This document shows, in pieces, positions 26,542 to 35,376 of a stretch of 64,000 bases of DNA (its first letter is position 1; each line of letters begins with the position of its first letter). The stretch spans positions 2,531,001 to 2,595,000 of the forward strand of contig NZ_CP046242.1 of assembly GCF_023205095.1 (NCBI RefSeq), in the 5' to 3' direction. The notes under the pieces are model-generated. The model did no database searches, was not told the DNA's origin, and saw nothing but the letters and a program-made list of their open reading frames with translations. The stretch comes from Bizionia sp. M204 (lineage in GTDB: Bacteria; Bacteroidota; Bacteroidia; Flavobacteriales; Flavobacteriaceae). Position numbers and translations under genes: made by a program.

Positions 26542-27612
26542 ATGAAAACAGCATTAACATACACACTTTTAATTTTCTGTATTTTTATTACGTCTTGTAG
26601 TAAAGATGATTCAAACGAATATGTTAATAAGCCAACGGCCCAACCTTTGGCTATTCCACCATTATTTGCGCAATTTATAATCAACCCTGTAATTCCCATT
26701 GATAATCCGCAAACTGTGGAGGGTGTTGCTCTTGGTAAAAAATTATTTTTTGACCCCTTACTGTCCGCTAATAACACACAAGCATGTGCAACGTGCCATA
26801 GCCCACAAAATGCCTTTTCAGATAATTCTCAATTTAGCACAGGTATTGACGGTATTCTTGGGAACAGAAATTCCATGCCACTCTTTAATTTAGCTTGGAA
26901 TTATGACGAACAATTCTTTTGGGATGGTCGCGTTTTCAGTTTGGAACACCAAGCGTTAGTTCCTGTAGAGGATCCCGTAGAAATGCATAATACATGGGAA
27001 ACCGTTGTTACAAGATTACAACAACATCCTGAATATCCAAATCTATTTAATAATGCATTCGGTGAAGGCGTGATTACCAAAGAAAAAGCTACCAAGGCTT
27101 TAGCGCAATTTGAGCGCACACTCATTTCGGCCAACTCAAAATTTGACAAATATTTGCTAGGTGAGGCTACGTTAACACCTCAAGAAACCAACGGTTTAAA
27201 TGTTTTTATGGATGAAACCCGAGGCGATTGCTTTCACTGTCATGGCAATCCCAACAACCCGTTATGGACCGATAATATGTTTCATAATAACGGTTTGGAT
27301 GCCACAATTACCGATTTGGGACTTGGAGCCGTAACAGGAGATCCCGCTGACAATGGCAAATTCAAATCGCCTTCCTTACGTAATTTAGCATTTACCGGGC
27401 CATTTATGCACGATGGTCGTTTTGCAACCTTGGATGATGTTATTAATCATTATAGTGAAGGCTTACAAAATTCACCAACCATTGATCCGTTGATGAAAAA
27501 AGTAGCACAAGGTGGTGTGCAGCTTTCTGCTCAAGACAAAGCCGATTTAAAGGCTTTTTTACTGACTTTATCAGACCCTTCCTTTATTAATAATCCAGCA
27601 TTTCAAAATTAA
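26542..27612 (+). CDS. mbnH: Di-heme cytochrome c peroxidase, MbnH/MauG-like lipoprotein
   Basis: A 356-residue protein of the bacterial cytochrome c peroxidase/MauG superfamily. Two c-type heme sites are present: CATCH at residues 82-86 and CFHCH at 230-234. The MauG/CcpA motif FMHDGRFATLDDVINHYSEG is found near residue 295-315. A lipobox (IFITSC, C19) anchors it to the membrane in the periplasm. In the studied systems MbnH oxidises a tryptophan of MbnP to kynurenine. That this is its task here follows from the adjacent mbnP gene, 10 bases upstream; a plain hydrogen-peroxide reductase is the alternative. The symbol reflects family similarity only. It is the last gene of the operon; a weak hairpin (AACAGC/GCTGTT, 27611-27633) follows. 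Confidence 0.85.
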   Translation: MKTALTYTLLIFCIFITSCSKDDSNEYVNKPTAQPLAIPPLFAQFIINPVIPIDNPQTVEGVALGKKLFFDPLLSANNTQACATCHSPQNAFSDNSQFSTGIDGILGNRNSMPLFNLAWNYDEQFFWDGRVFSLEHQALVPVEDPVEMHNTWETVVTRLQQHPEYPNLFNNAFGEGVITKEKATKALAQFERTLISANSKFDKYLLGEATLTPQETNGLNVFMDETRGDCFHCHGNPNNPLWTDNMFHNNGLDATITDLGLGAVTGDPADNGKFKSPSLRNLAFTGPFMHDGRFATLDDVINHYSEGLQNSPTIDPLMKKVAQGGVQLSAQDKADLKAFLLTLSDPSFINNPAFQN

Positions 27613-27633
27613 CAGCCGACAGGAACTGCTGTT
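27611..27633 (+). terminator. Weak hairpin after the MbnH-like gene
   Basis: AACAGC at 27611-27616 pairs with GCTGTT at 27628-27633. The T tract comes about ten bases later, so the termination role is doubtful. Confidence 0.3.
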
Positions 27634-27755
27634 TAAATCGTATATTTTTTTCAAGATTATCCACTAGAAATTAAAGATAATTTCGCATAATTTTTATCTA
27701 TGCTTCCATCTGTTAATATCATGTTAGGTTATATGGTAATCCATGACATATATTG

Positions 27756-27763
27756 TATATTTG
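27756..27763 (+). promoter_or_regulatory. suf operon -7 promoter element
   Basis: TATATTTG is a full match to TAnnTTTG and ends 31 bases before ATG 27795. Its place also shows that the upstream TTG at 27753, which extends the sufA frame, cannot be the start, because it lies before the promoter core. Confidence 0.6.
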
Positions 27764-27794
27764 CATACTATTTAGAGTAAATCTAATTAAGACT

Positions 27795-28124
27795 ATGATA
27801 AAAGTATCTGAAACAGCAAAAAAGAAGGTCGTTGAATTAATGACTGAAGATGGCTATAATGCGGTAACCGACTATGTACGTGTTGGTGTAAAAAGCGGCG
27901 GCTGCTCTGGTTTATCTTACGATTTAAAATTTGACAAAGACCAGGTTGATGGCGATAAAGTTTTTGAAGATAATGGTGTAAAAATCATTATTGATAAAAA
28001 AAGCTTTTTATACCTCATTGGAACCACCCTAGAATATTCTGGCGGATTGAATGGTACTGGTTTTGTTTTTAATAATCCCAATGCAAATAGAACGTGTGGT
28101 TGTGGTGAAAGTTTTTCACTATAA
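27795..28124 (+). CDS. sufA: SufA/IscA-type iron-sulfur carrier
   Basis: A 109-residue A-type carrier. The three conserved cysteines are present: one in SGGCSGLSY and the pair in CGCGESF at the C-terminus. It takes a nascent cluster from the SufBCD scaffold and delivers it to target enzymes in the cytosol. I start it at ATG 27795 (MIKVSETAKKKV) because the frame's upstream extension lies in the promoter. It leads the suf gene run; sufB starts about 50 bases later. Confidence 0.95.
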   Translation: MIKVSETAKKKVVELMTEDGYNAVTDYVRVGVKSGGCSGLSYDLKFDKDQVDGDKVFEDNGVKIIIDKKSFLYLIGTTLEYSGGLNGTGFVFNNPNANRTCGCGESFSL

Positions 28125-28174
28125 TAATCCCATCCTAACCTTCCCAAATGGAAGGACTAAAAAAGAAAATACAC

Positions 28175-29623
28175 ATGAGTAAATATACAGAGGACGATTT
28201 AAGAGAAGAATTAAAAACCAAGGAATACGAATACGGTTTCTACACAGATATCCAATCCGATACATTTCCTGTTGGTTTGAATGAAGATGTTGTTCGTGCT
28301 ATTTCAAAACGAAAAGAAGAGCCGGAATGGATGACGGAATGGCGTTTAGAAGCCTTTCGCGTTTGGCAAGACATGATAGAACCTGAATGGGCAAACGTTC
28401 ATTACCAGAAACCCGATTTTCAAGCCATCTCCTACTATTCTGCTCCTAATAGCAAGCCTAAATATGACAGTTTAGATGAAGTGGATCCAGAATTACTGGA
28501 AACCTTTAAAAAATTAGGCATATCTATCGATGAGCAAAAAAAATTAGCCAACGTGGCCATGGATGTTGTTGTGGATTCGGTTTCAGTAGCAACAACCTTC
28601 AAGAAAACTTTAGGAGAAAAAGGTATAATTTTTATGAGTATTTCGGAAGCCATTCAAAAGCATCCAGAATTAGTCAAAAAATATTTAGGAACCGTTGTTC
28701 CACAAAAAGATAATTTTTATGCCGCTTTAAATTCAGCCGTATTTAGTGATGGTTCTTTCTGTTATATTCCAAAAGGCGTTCGTTGTCCAATGGAATTATC
28801 AACCTATTTCAGAATTAACCAAGCTGGAACAGGTCAGTTTGAAAGAACCTTAGTTATTGCAGACGAAGGCAGTTATGTAAGTTACTTAGAAGGTTGTACA
28901 GCTCCAAGTCGTGATGAAAACCAACTTCACGCCGCCGTTGTAGAACTTATTGCATTGGATGATGCCGAAATAAAATATTCAACCGTACAAAACTGGTATC
29001 CAGGAAATGCGGAAGGCAAAGGCGGTGTTTTTAACTTTGTAACCAAACGTGGAATTTGCGAGAAAAATGCTAAAATATCTTGGACACAGGTAGAAACAGG
29101 ATCGGCTGTAACGTGGAAGTATCCAAGTTGTATTTTAAAAGGTGATAATTCTGTAGGTGAATTTTACTCAATAGCAGTAACAAATAACCATCAACAAGCA
29201 GATACGGGAACCAAGATGATTCATTTAGGAAAGAATACCAAATCCACCATTATTTCCAAAGGTATTTCTGCTGGAAATTCACAAAACTCATATAGAGGAT
29301 TAGTTCAAATTAGCTCCCGAGCAGAAAATGCACGAAATTTTTCACAATGTGATAGTTTATTAATGGGTAATGAATGTGGCGCACACACCTTCCCATACAT
29401 TGAAGCTAAAAATAAAACGGCCATTATAGAACACGAAGCAACCACGAGTAAAATTGGTGAAGACCAAATATTTTATTGCAACCAACGTGGTATAGATACT
29501 GAAAAAGCCATTGCACTTATAGTAAATGGGTTTAGTAAAGAGGTATTAAATAAACTCCCAATGGAATTTGCTGTAGAAGCTCAAAAACTATTGGAAATTA
29601 GTTTAGAAGGTTCCGTGGGATAA
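28175..29623 (+). CDS. sufB: Fe-S cluster scaffold subunit SufB
   Basis: A 482-residue SufB. The conserved tail region is complete: [18 protein letters not shown] and [19 protein letters not shown] with [14 protein letters not shown], which in the studied protein holds the cysteine and glutamate used for cluster assembly. It forms the SufBC2D scaffold with SufC and SufD. Family members begin MSKYTEDDL, so I use ATG 28175; an in-frame ATG at 28148 would add nine residues. Unusually, a lipoprotein gene lies between it and sufC. No lesion was seen. Confidence 0.97.
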   Translation: MSKYTEDDLREELKTKEYEYGFYTDIQSDTFPVGLNEDVVRAISKRKEEPEWMTEWRLEAFRVWQDMIEPEWANVHYQKPDFQAISYYSAPNSKPKYDSLDEVDPELLETFKKLGISIDEQKKLANVAMDVVVDSVSVATTFKKTLGEKGIIFMSISEAIQKHPELVKKYLGTVVPQKDNFYAALNSAVFSDGSFCYIPKGVRCPMELSTYFRINQAGTGQFERTLVIADEGSYVSYLEGCTAPSRDENQLHAAVVELIALDDAEIKYSTVQNWYPGNAEGKGGVFNFVTKRGICEKNAKISWTQVETGSAVTWKYPSCILKGDNSVGEFYSIAVTNNHQQADTGTKMIHLGKNTKSTIISKGISAGNSQNSYRGLVQISSRAENARNFSQCDSLLMGNECGAHTFPYIEAKNKTAIIEHEATTSKIGEDQIFYCNQRGIDTEKAIALIVNGFSKEVLNKLPMEFAVEAQKLLEISLEGSVG

Positions 29624-29655
29624 AATCAAATAATCAATCTTTTTAGTGATATTTT

Positions 29656-30087
29656 ATGAAAAAACTAGCCACACTTTTAATAATATCTATTGTTTTTATC
29701 AGTTGTAAAAATGATAGTAAAACCGCAGAAACCACTATAGAAACAGAAGCTATTGATATGGATAGCCCCAATCGTACCAAAAAACAAAGCGATGGACTAA
29801 CCTTATTAAAAGGTGAATTTGTTTACTATTCAGATGCAGCCGTATTACAAACGCATCGTGAAGTTTATGGCGTTATTATGGACGATAAAATGATGGAACT
29901 TAATAAAATGGCAGAAGCCTATAAAAAAGAACCAACAGATTACGCCACAGTTTCCATACGTGGAAAAATAGTACCAAAACCAGAAAACGAAGAAGGCTGG
30001 CCTTTTCGTGTAGAAATAAAAGAAATTTTAAGCGTTTCAGCTTCAAACCCTGAAACCAATAATGTAGTAAAATTGGAATCCAAATAA
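29656..30087 (+). CDS. Small lipoprotein between sufB and sufC, unknown function
   Basis: A 143-residue lipoprotein (signal MKKLATLLIISIVFISC, cysteine at 17). After a Thr/Glu-rich linker (about 20-50) a folded part of about 90 residues contains LLKGEFVYYSDAAVLQTHREVYGVIMDDKM and VSIRGKIVPKPENEEGWPFRVEIKEIL, quoted in part as GEFVYYSDAAVLQTHREVYG and IRGKIVPKPENEEGWPF. I do not recognise a named family; the beta-rich pattern suggests an OB-like or small barrel fold. It ends one base before sufC, so it is translated from the suf mRNA even though its product is in the periplasm or outer membrane. Its link to cluster assembly is unknown and may be accidental. Confidence 0.78.
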   Translation: MKKLATLLIISIVFISCKNDSKTAETTIETEAIDMDSPNRTKKQSDGLTLLKGEFVYYSDAAVLQTHREVYGVIMDDKMMELNKMAEAYKKEPTDYATVSIRGKIVPKPENEEGWPFRVEIKEILSVSASNPETNNVVKLESK

Positions 30088-30088
30088 C

Positions 30089-30841
30089 ATGTTAAAAATA
30101 ACAAATTTACACGCAAGTGTTAACGATAAAGCCATTTTAAGAGGCATCAATTTAGAAGTAAACCCAGGTGAAGTTCACGCTATTATGGGTCCTAACGGAT
30201 CTGGTAAAAGTACACTAGCTTCGGTAATTGCAGGAAAAGAAGAATACGAAGTAACAGATGGCACCATTTCTTTAGGAGATGCTGTCATTGATGATTTAGC
30301 CGCTGAAGAGCGCGCACATAAAGGTATTTTCTTATCCTTTCAATACCCTGTTGAAATTCCAGGTGTTTCCGTTACCAATTTCATTAAAACAGCCATTAAT
30401 GAAACACGTAAAGCTAAAGGCCTTGAAGATATGCCTGCCAAAGACATGCTGAAATTAATTCGTGAGAAAGCAGAAATGCTAGAAATTGATAGAAAATTTT
30501 TATCACGTTCATTAAACGAAGGGTTTTCTGGTGGTGAGAAAAAACGTAACGAAATTTTTCAAATGGCAATGCTGGAACCTAAATTGGCTATTTTAGATGA
30601 AACCGATTCAGGATTAGATATTGACGCCTTACGTATTGTAGCTAATGGTGTAAACAAGCTTAAGAGCAAGGATAATGCCGTAATAGTTATTACGCATTAC
30701 CAACGTTTATTGGATCATATTGTTCCAGATTTTGTTCATGTATTACACGAAGGCCGCATTGTAAAAACAGGTGGAAAAGAGTTAGCCCATGAGCTTGAAG
30801 AAAAAGGTTACGACTGGATTAAAGAAGAAGTAAACGCATAA
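30089..30841 (+). CDS. sufC: SUF system ATPase SufC
   Basis: A 250-residue ABC-type ATPase without membrane domain. Walker A is GPNGSGKST (near residue 33-41), the signature is FSGGEKKRNE and Walker B is LAILDETDSGLD, the version found in SufC. Its ATP hydrolysis drives rearrangement of the SufBC2D scaffold. It begins one base after the lipoprotein gene. A 152-base gap, with no clear hairpin or promoter, separates it from sufD. Confidence 0.97.
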   Translation: MLKITNLHASVNDKAILRGINLEVNPGEVHAIMGPNGSGKSTLASVIAGKEEYEVTDGTISLGDAVIDDLAAEERAHKGIFLSFQYPVEIPGVSVTNFIKTAINETRKAKGLEDMPAKDMLKLIREKAEMLEIDRKFLSRSLNEGFSGGEKKRNEIFQMAMLEPKLAILDETDSGLDIDALRIVANGVNKLKSKDNAVIVITHYQRLLDHIVPDFVHVLHEGRIVKTGGKELAHELEEKGYDWIKEEVNA

Positions 30842-30993
30842 ATTAGTTTGTAGTGTTCAGTCGCAGTTTGCTAATGCTTACTCCAACTGATCCCGCCAAT
30901 TAAAACGCTTTACAATTATAAAATAGCAAACAGCTTTCTTTAGTAAGTTCAGGATTATTTGAACACGAAATAGAAATCTGAAAACTGAATTAC

Positions 30994-32307
30994 ATGGAAT
31001 TAAAAGATAAATTAGTATCCTCATTTATGGTATTGGAAGATCGACTTGATATCGATTCACCAGTGCATGATATTAGAAGTGAAGCAATAAAAACATTCGA
31101 AACGAACGGATTCCCTGGCAAAAAGGATGAGGCATGGAAGTACACCTCATTAAAAAGTGTCTTAAAACATGATTATAGCGTATTTCCAAAACAGGAAAAT
31201 GCATTAGATTATCAGGATGTTAAAAAATATTTTATCCATGATATTGATACCTATAAAATTGTATTTGTGGACGGAAAATATTCGTCGTATTTATCTGAAA
31301 CAACACACGAAGGTATTGATGTTTGTCTCATGTCATCAGCTTTAAACAAGCCTAAATACCGCTTAATTATTGAAAATTATTTCAATAAAATAGCAACTAA
31401 AGATAGTGTTACTTCTTTAAATACCGCTTTTTCACAAGAAGGTGCTTATATTCATATTCCAAAAAATAAATTGGTTGCAAAACCTATCCAAATTATCCAT
31501 TTTGCTACTGGAAACGAATCGGCTTTAATGTTACAGCCTCGAAATTTAATTGTGGTGGATGAAAATTCGCATGTGCAAATTATCGAGCGCCATCAAAGTT
31601 TAACAGAAAATCCTGTTTTAACCAATAGCGTAACGGAAATCTACGCCAACAAACGTGCAATTGTTGATTATTATAAAATTCAAAATGACAATGAGCATGC
31701 ATCATTAATTGATAGCACTTTCATTAATCAGAAGCGCGAAAGTCATGCCTCTGTACACACCTTTTCGTTTGGCGGAAAATTAACGCGTAACAATCTGAAT
31801 TTTTATCAAAACGGGGAACGTATTGATTCTACATTAAAAGGCATTACAATTATTGGCAATAAGCAACATGTAGATCACAACACATTGGTGCATCATATTG
31901 AACCAAATTGCGAAAGTCACCAAGATTATAAAGGTATTTTTGCAGATAGTTCAACCGGCGTTTTTAATGGAAAAGTACTTGTGGACAAAGAAGCGCAGAA
32001 AACCAATGCGTTTCAGGCCAACAACAACATTCTAGTGAGCGATAAAGCTAGTATCAATACCAAGCCACAATTAGAGATTTTTGCTGACGATGTTAAATGC
32101 TCACACGGTTGTACCATTGGTCAATTGGATGAAAGCGCTATGTTTTACATGCGTTCTCGTGGAATTCCCGAAAAGGAAGCTAAAGCATTACTTATGTTTG
32201 CTTTTAGTAATAACGTAATGAGCTCGGTAAAAATCCCTGAAATAAAGGAACGTATTACCAAAATTATTGCCAATAAATTAGGCGTAAATATTGGTTTCGA
32301 TTTGTAG
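30994..32307 (+). CDS. sufD: Fe-S cluster scaffold subunit SufD
   Basis: A 437-residue SufD, paralogous to SufB. The C-terminal core is present: DDVKCSHGCTIGQLDESAMFYMRSRG (cited by the parts KCSHGCTIGQLDE and YMRSRGIPEKEA), including the conserved histidine-containing stretch. It pairs with SufB to make the scaffold. The N-terminal domain contains KKDEAWKYTSL, typical of SufD. The gene is separated from sufS by 136 bases that carry a palindromic repeat. Confidence 0.96.
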   Translation: MELKDKLVSSFMVLEDRLDIDSPVHDIRSEAIKTFETNGFPGKKDEAWKYTSLKSVLKHDYSVFPKQENALDYQDVKKYFIHDIDTYKIVFVDGKYSSYLSETTHEGIDVCLMSSALNKPKYRLIIENYFNKIATKDSVTSLNTAFSQEGAYIHIPKNKLVAKPIQIIHFATGNESALMLQPRNLIVVDENSHVQIIERHQSLTENPVLTNSVTEIYANKRAIVDYYKIQNDNEHASLIDSTFINQKRESHASVHTFSFGGKLTRNNLNFYQNGERIDSTLKGITIIGNKQHVDHNTLVHHIEPNCESHQDYKGIFADSSTGVFNGKVLVDKEAQKTNAFQANNNILVSDKASINTKPQLEIFADDVKCSHGCTIGQLDESAMFYMRSRGIPEKEAKALLMFAFSNNVMSSVKIPEIKERITKIIANKLGVNIGFDL

Positions 32308-32364
32308 TTGAATTAAAATCTAAAATTACGAGTAGTGGGAAATACCTATTTTTTTTGAAGCTAT

Positions 32365-32427
32365 TTCCCGCTATCCGCTAAATCTTTTTGCAAAAAAACG
32401 CAAAAAGGATACCGCTACTATCGGGGC
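32365..32427. repeat. REP-like palindromic element between sufD and sufS
   Basis: A long imperfect inverted repeat. The core CTTTTTGC (32384-32391) pairs perfectly with GCAAAAAG (32400-32407) across an 8-base loop, flanked by CCGCTA and ACCGCTA segments and an outer TTCCCG/CGGGG pair. Similar hairpins with a GCAAAAAGGAT core recur in flavobacterial intergenic regions as I remember them; no second copy was noticed in this window. It could fold in the RNA between sufD and sufS and protect or separate the mRNA. Confidence 0.55.
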
Positions 32428-32443
32428 TATTTAAAACAAAACT

Positions 32444-33658
32444 ATGTTTAACGTAGAAAAAATTAGACAAGATTTCCCCATTCTTCAAAGGCAAGTAAAT
32501 GGTAAACCGTTAGTGTACTTAGATAATGCCGCCACATCACAAACACCGCAACAGGTTATTGATGTTATTGTAGACTATTACAGCAATTACAACGCTAATA
32601 TCCACAGAGGCGTTCACTCCTTAAGTCAAGAAGCTACCGATAAATACGAAGCAGGAAGACACACCATTCAAAAACATTTTAATGCCAAACATGCCCATGA
32701 AATTATCATGACTGCTGGAACAACACATGGTATTAATTTGGTTGCCAATGGTTTTTCATCACTTTTAAAAAAAGACGATGAAATTATAGTTTCAGCATTA
32801 GAACATCATAGTAATATTGTGCCATGGCAAATGTTATGCGAAAAAACAGGAGCCACTTTAAAGGTAATTCCTATGAATATGGCTGGCGAATTAATTATGG
32901 ATGATTATGGTACGTTGCTGTCTAAAAACACCAAACTTGTATTTGTAAATCACATTTCAAATGCATTAGGAACCATCAATCCAATAGAAGAAATTACTAG
33001 AAAAGCACATCAAGTTGGTGCAGCCGTTTTAGTAGATGGCGCACAAGCTTGCCCACATATAAAAGCCGATATGCAAGCCTTGGATGTTGATTTCTATGTA
33101 GCTTCAGCTCATAAAATGTGCGGACCAACAGGCGTTGGTTTTTTATATGGAAAAGAAGATTGGCTTAACAAATTACCTCCTTATCAAGGTGGTGGTGAAA
33201 TGATTGCCGAAGTAACGTTTGAAAAAACAACCTATGCGGATTTGCCGCATAAATTTGAAGCCGGAACACCCAATATTTGTGGTGGCATTGCTTTTGGATC
33301 AGCCATTGACTACATGAACAACATTGGTTTTAATGCTATTGCTAGATATGAACATGAATTGTTAGAATATGCAACAACCGAACTATTAAAAATAGAAGGT
33401 CTAAAAATTTATGGGACTGCCAAAAATAAAACCTCGGTTATTTCCTTTAATTTGGAAGGAATTCATCCCTATGATATTGGTACACTATTAGATAAAATGG
33501 GTATTGCAGTTCGTACTGGTCACCATTGTGCGCAACCTATTATGAACTTTTATAATATTCCCGGAACAGTTAGAGCATCCTTTGCTTTTTACAACACAAA
33601 AGCTGAAGTAGATGCTTTAATTACAGGTGTTAAAAAAGCACAAATGATGTTATCATAA
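32444..33658 (+). CDS. sufS: Cysteine desulfurase SufS
   Basis: A 404-residue type II (CsdB/SufS) cysteine desulfurase. The PLP lysine is in ASAHKMCGPTG, the persulfide-forming cysteine in RTGHHCAQP (near residue 362), and the TAGTTHGIN and HHSNIVPW motifs belong to the PLP site. It takes sulfur from cysteine and passes it to SufE. The start ATG 32444 gives MFNVEKIRQDFPIL, a normal family N-terminus. It is followed by two lipoprotein genes before sufE. Confidence 0.97.
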   Translation: MFNVEKIRQDFPILQRQVNGKPLVYLDNAATSQTPQQVIDVIVDYYSNYNANIHRGVHSLSQEATDKYEAGRHTIQKHFNAKHAHEIIMTAGTTHGINLVANGFSSLLKKDDEIIVSALEHHSNIVPWQMLCEKTGATLKVIPMNMAGELIMDDYGTLLSKNTKLVFVNHISNALGTINPIEEITRKAHQVGAAVLVDGAQACPHIKADMQALDVDFYVASAHKMCGPTGVGFLYGKEDWLNKLPPYQGGGEMIAEVTFEKTTYADLPHKFEAGTPNICGGIAFGSAIDYMNNIGFNAIARYEHELLEYATTELLKIEGLKIYGTAKNKTSVISFNLEGIHPYDIGTLLDKMGIAVRTGHHCAQPIMNFYNIPGTVRASFAFYNTKAEVDALITGVKKAQMMLS

Positions 33659-33670
33659 ATATCCGAAGCT

Positions 33671-33994
33671 ATGAAATTAGAAAACATACTATTTGGGCTT
33701 ATTGTTTTAATCACATTTTCTTGCAGCCATACAGATGCCACAATCATGTATATTGCCAATGAGCAAGTAGATTGTGTTGGTGTAAGCCCGCAAAAATGTA
33801 TGCAGATAAAATTTAACAGTCAAGACGATTGGACATTTTATTATGGACAAATAGAAGGTTTCACTTTCGAAACTGGTTATTATTATAAATTAAGCGTTTC
33901 TAAAGAAACCATGGCTAATCCACCTGCAGACGCCTCTAGCATTAAATACACCTTGGTCGAAATTTTAGAGAAATCAACTACAGCAATTGACTAG
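33671..33994 (+). CDS. DUF4377 small lipoprotein
   Basis: A 107-residue lipoprotein (lipobox LITFSC). The mature part, with IANEQVDCVGVSPQKCMQIK, WTFYYGQIEGFTFETGYYYKL and a C-terminal KYTLVEILEK strand, matches the DUF4377 family of short periplasmic beta-proteins, often found fused to or beside META/HslJ domains. Two cysteines (VDCVGVSPQKC) could form a disulfide. Here it is beside a META-domain gene, 42 bases downstream, which fits. It lies 12 bases after sufS and so is on the suf transcript. Confidence 0.85.
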   Translation: MKLENILFGLIVLITFSCSHTDATIMYIANEQVDCVGVSPQKCMQIKFNSQDDWTFYYGQIEGFTFETGYYYKLSVSKETMANPPADASSIKYTLVEILEKSTTAID

Positions 33995-34036
33995 TTTGGC
34001 TTTCTTTTTGTAATAAAGATATAAAAAACAACCATT

Positions 34037-34834
34037 ATGAAATATATCAGCTTACTTGTCACCTGCCTTTTTATAGTTTCCTGTGGGAATAGTAAAAACG
34101 CCTCTGCTATGAATAAACAAACACCTTTATCCGGTAATTATAGTATTATAGCTGTGGGAGAAAACGCCTTAATTGATGAAAATCTTAACATTATGTTTAA
34201 CCTAGAAACTAATATGGTTACAGGTTTTTCAGGTTGCAATCAGTTTTCCGGCAGTTATTCATCTACGGGTTCTGGTTTGGAATTTGGACCATTAGCAAGC
34301 ACGCGAAAAATGTGTCGTCCAGAAGCAAATAAAATTGAACAACACGTTCTAAAAGCATTACATGAAACCATTCGTTTTTCAGAAAATAACGGTGTAATTT
34401 CTTTTTATAATAAAGAAGGGGCCGTTTTAATAACCATGAATAAATCAGAAACTTCAAACACCGAAAAAATGAGTGATCAAAAAGAATATCAGGTAGAATA
34501 TATGGCAGTTTCTCGTGGTTATTATTTAATGATTACTTATGAAAATAAAAGTATATCATTTCAAAAAGACCGAACTTCTAAAATGCAAATTAAATCGCTT
34601 TCAGAAACCGAAATAACGGCACTTAACAACAAAATTGCCGATTTAAATTTAGAGGCGCTTGAAACGTTGGAGCCACCTTCCAAAGCACATCAGTATGATG
34701 GTGCAGCTGGAGCCACTTTAAAAATCACGAAAAATGGCTCAAACTACCGTACGCCAACTTTTGATGCTGGCAACCCTCCAAAAGCCATTGAAGCACTAGT
34801 TTCAGAATTAATTACCCATACTGAAAAGCAGTAA
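34037..34834 (+). CDS. META domain (HslJ-like) lipoprotein
   Basis: A 265-residue lipoprotein (lipobox FIVSC). Residues about 30-140 form a META domain: LSGNYSIIAVGE, then FSGCNQFSGSYSS and FGPLASTRKMC, the pattern of HslJ and related envelope proteins. The C-terminal half (about 148-265) is a second domain with YMAVSRGYYLMITYENKSI and a LKITKNGSNY strand; I do not recognise it. HslJ-like proteins are tied to envelope or heat stress, but no function follows from this sequence. It sits with the DUF4377 gene between sufS and sufE. Confidence 0.85.
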   Translation: MKYISLLVTCLFIVSCGNSKNASAMNKQTPLSGNYSIIAVGENALIDENLNIMFNLETNMVTGFSGCNQFSGSYSSTGSGLEFGPLASTRKMCRPEANKIEQHVLKALHETIRFSENNGVISFYNKEGAVLITMNKSETSNTEKMSDQKEYQVEYMAVSRGYYLMITYENKSISFQKDRTSKMQIKSLSETEITALNNKIADLNLEALETLEPPSKAHQYDGAAGATLKITKNGSNYRTPTFDAGNPPKAIEALVSELITHTEKQ

Positions 34835-34838
34835 ATAA

Positions 34839-34869
34839 TTGAATAGCTGCTTTACTTATTGTATTTTTG
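34839..34869 (+). promoter_or_regulatory. sufE promoter (-33 TTG and -7 TATTTTTG)
   Basis: TTG at 34839-34841 and TATTTTTG at 34862-34869 are separated by 20 bases, the expected arrangement. It lies directly after the META gene stop and nine bases before ATG 34879, so sufE can be transcribed on its own. The TTG at 34867 inside the box is therefore not a start codon. Confidence 0.65.
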
Positions 34870-34878
34870 TATAAAATT

Positions 34879-35307
34879 ATGACGATGGAAATTGAAGACA
34901 TACAAAACGAAATTATAGACGAATTCTCTATGTTTGAGGATTGGGAGGAACGCTATCAATACATGATTGATTTAGGGAAAGATTTACCTTTAATTGATGC
35001 ACAATATAAAACCGACGACAACCTTATATCAGGGTGTCAAAGTAAAGTTTGGGTGCATGCAGATTTGGTAGATAATAAAATTGTTTTCACAGCAGATAGT
35101 GATGCTATTATCACCAAAGGTATTATTGCTATTCTAATTCGTGCATTTTCAAATCAAGCACCAAAAGATATAATAGACGCAAATACAGCTTTTATTGATG
35201 ATATTGGCTTGAAAGACCATTTATCACCAACGCGCGCCAACGGTTTAGTAAGTATGATAAAACAGTTAAAAATGTACGCCATAGCGTATCAAACACAGCT
35301 TAATTAA
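34879..35307 (+). CDS. sufE: Cysteine desulfuration protein SufE
   Basis: A 142-residue SufE. The sulfur-accepting cysteine is in LISGCQSKVWV (near residue 56). The protein receives persulfide sulfur from SufS and stimulates it. ATG 34879 and ATG 34885 are both possible starts; the upstream TTG that extends the frame lies inside the promoter. It has its own promoter and is followed by sufT after 69 bases containing two competing hairpins. Confidence 0.95.
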   Translation: MTMEIEDIQNEIIDEFSMFEDWEERYQYMIDLGKDLPLIDAQYKTDDNLISGCQSKVWVHADLVDNKIVFTADSDAIITKGIIAILIRAFSNQAPKDIIDANTAFIDDIGLKDHLSPTRANGLVSMIKQLKMYAIAYQTQLN

Positions 35308-35320
35308 TTTAAACTGTAAT

Positions 35321-35362
35321 AGTTGATTTGTTTAAACGACAAATCATAATAAGCAATCAACT
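35321..35362 (+). promoter_or_regulatory. Overlapping hairpins between sufE and sufT
   Basis: GATTTGT (35325-35331) pairs with ACAAATC (35339-35345), while AGTTGATT (35321-35328) pairs with AATCAACT (35355-35362). The two use the same GATT and exclude each other in part. There is no T tract. This may only be a chance fold in AT-rich DNA. Confidence 0.25.
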
Positions 35363-35376
35363 TAACAACAAAAAAG

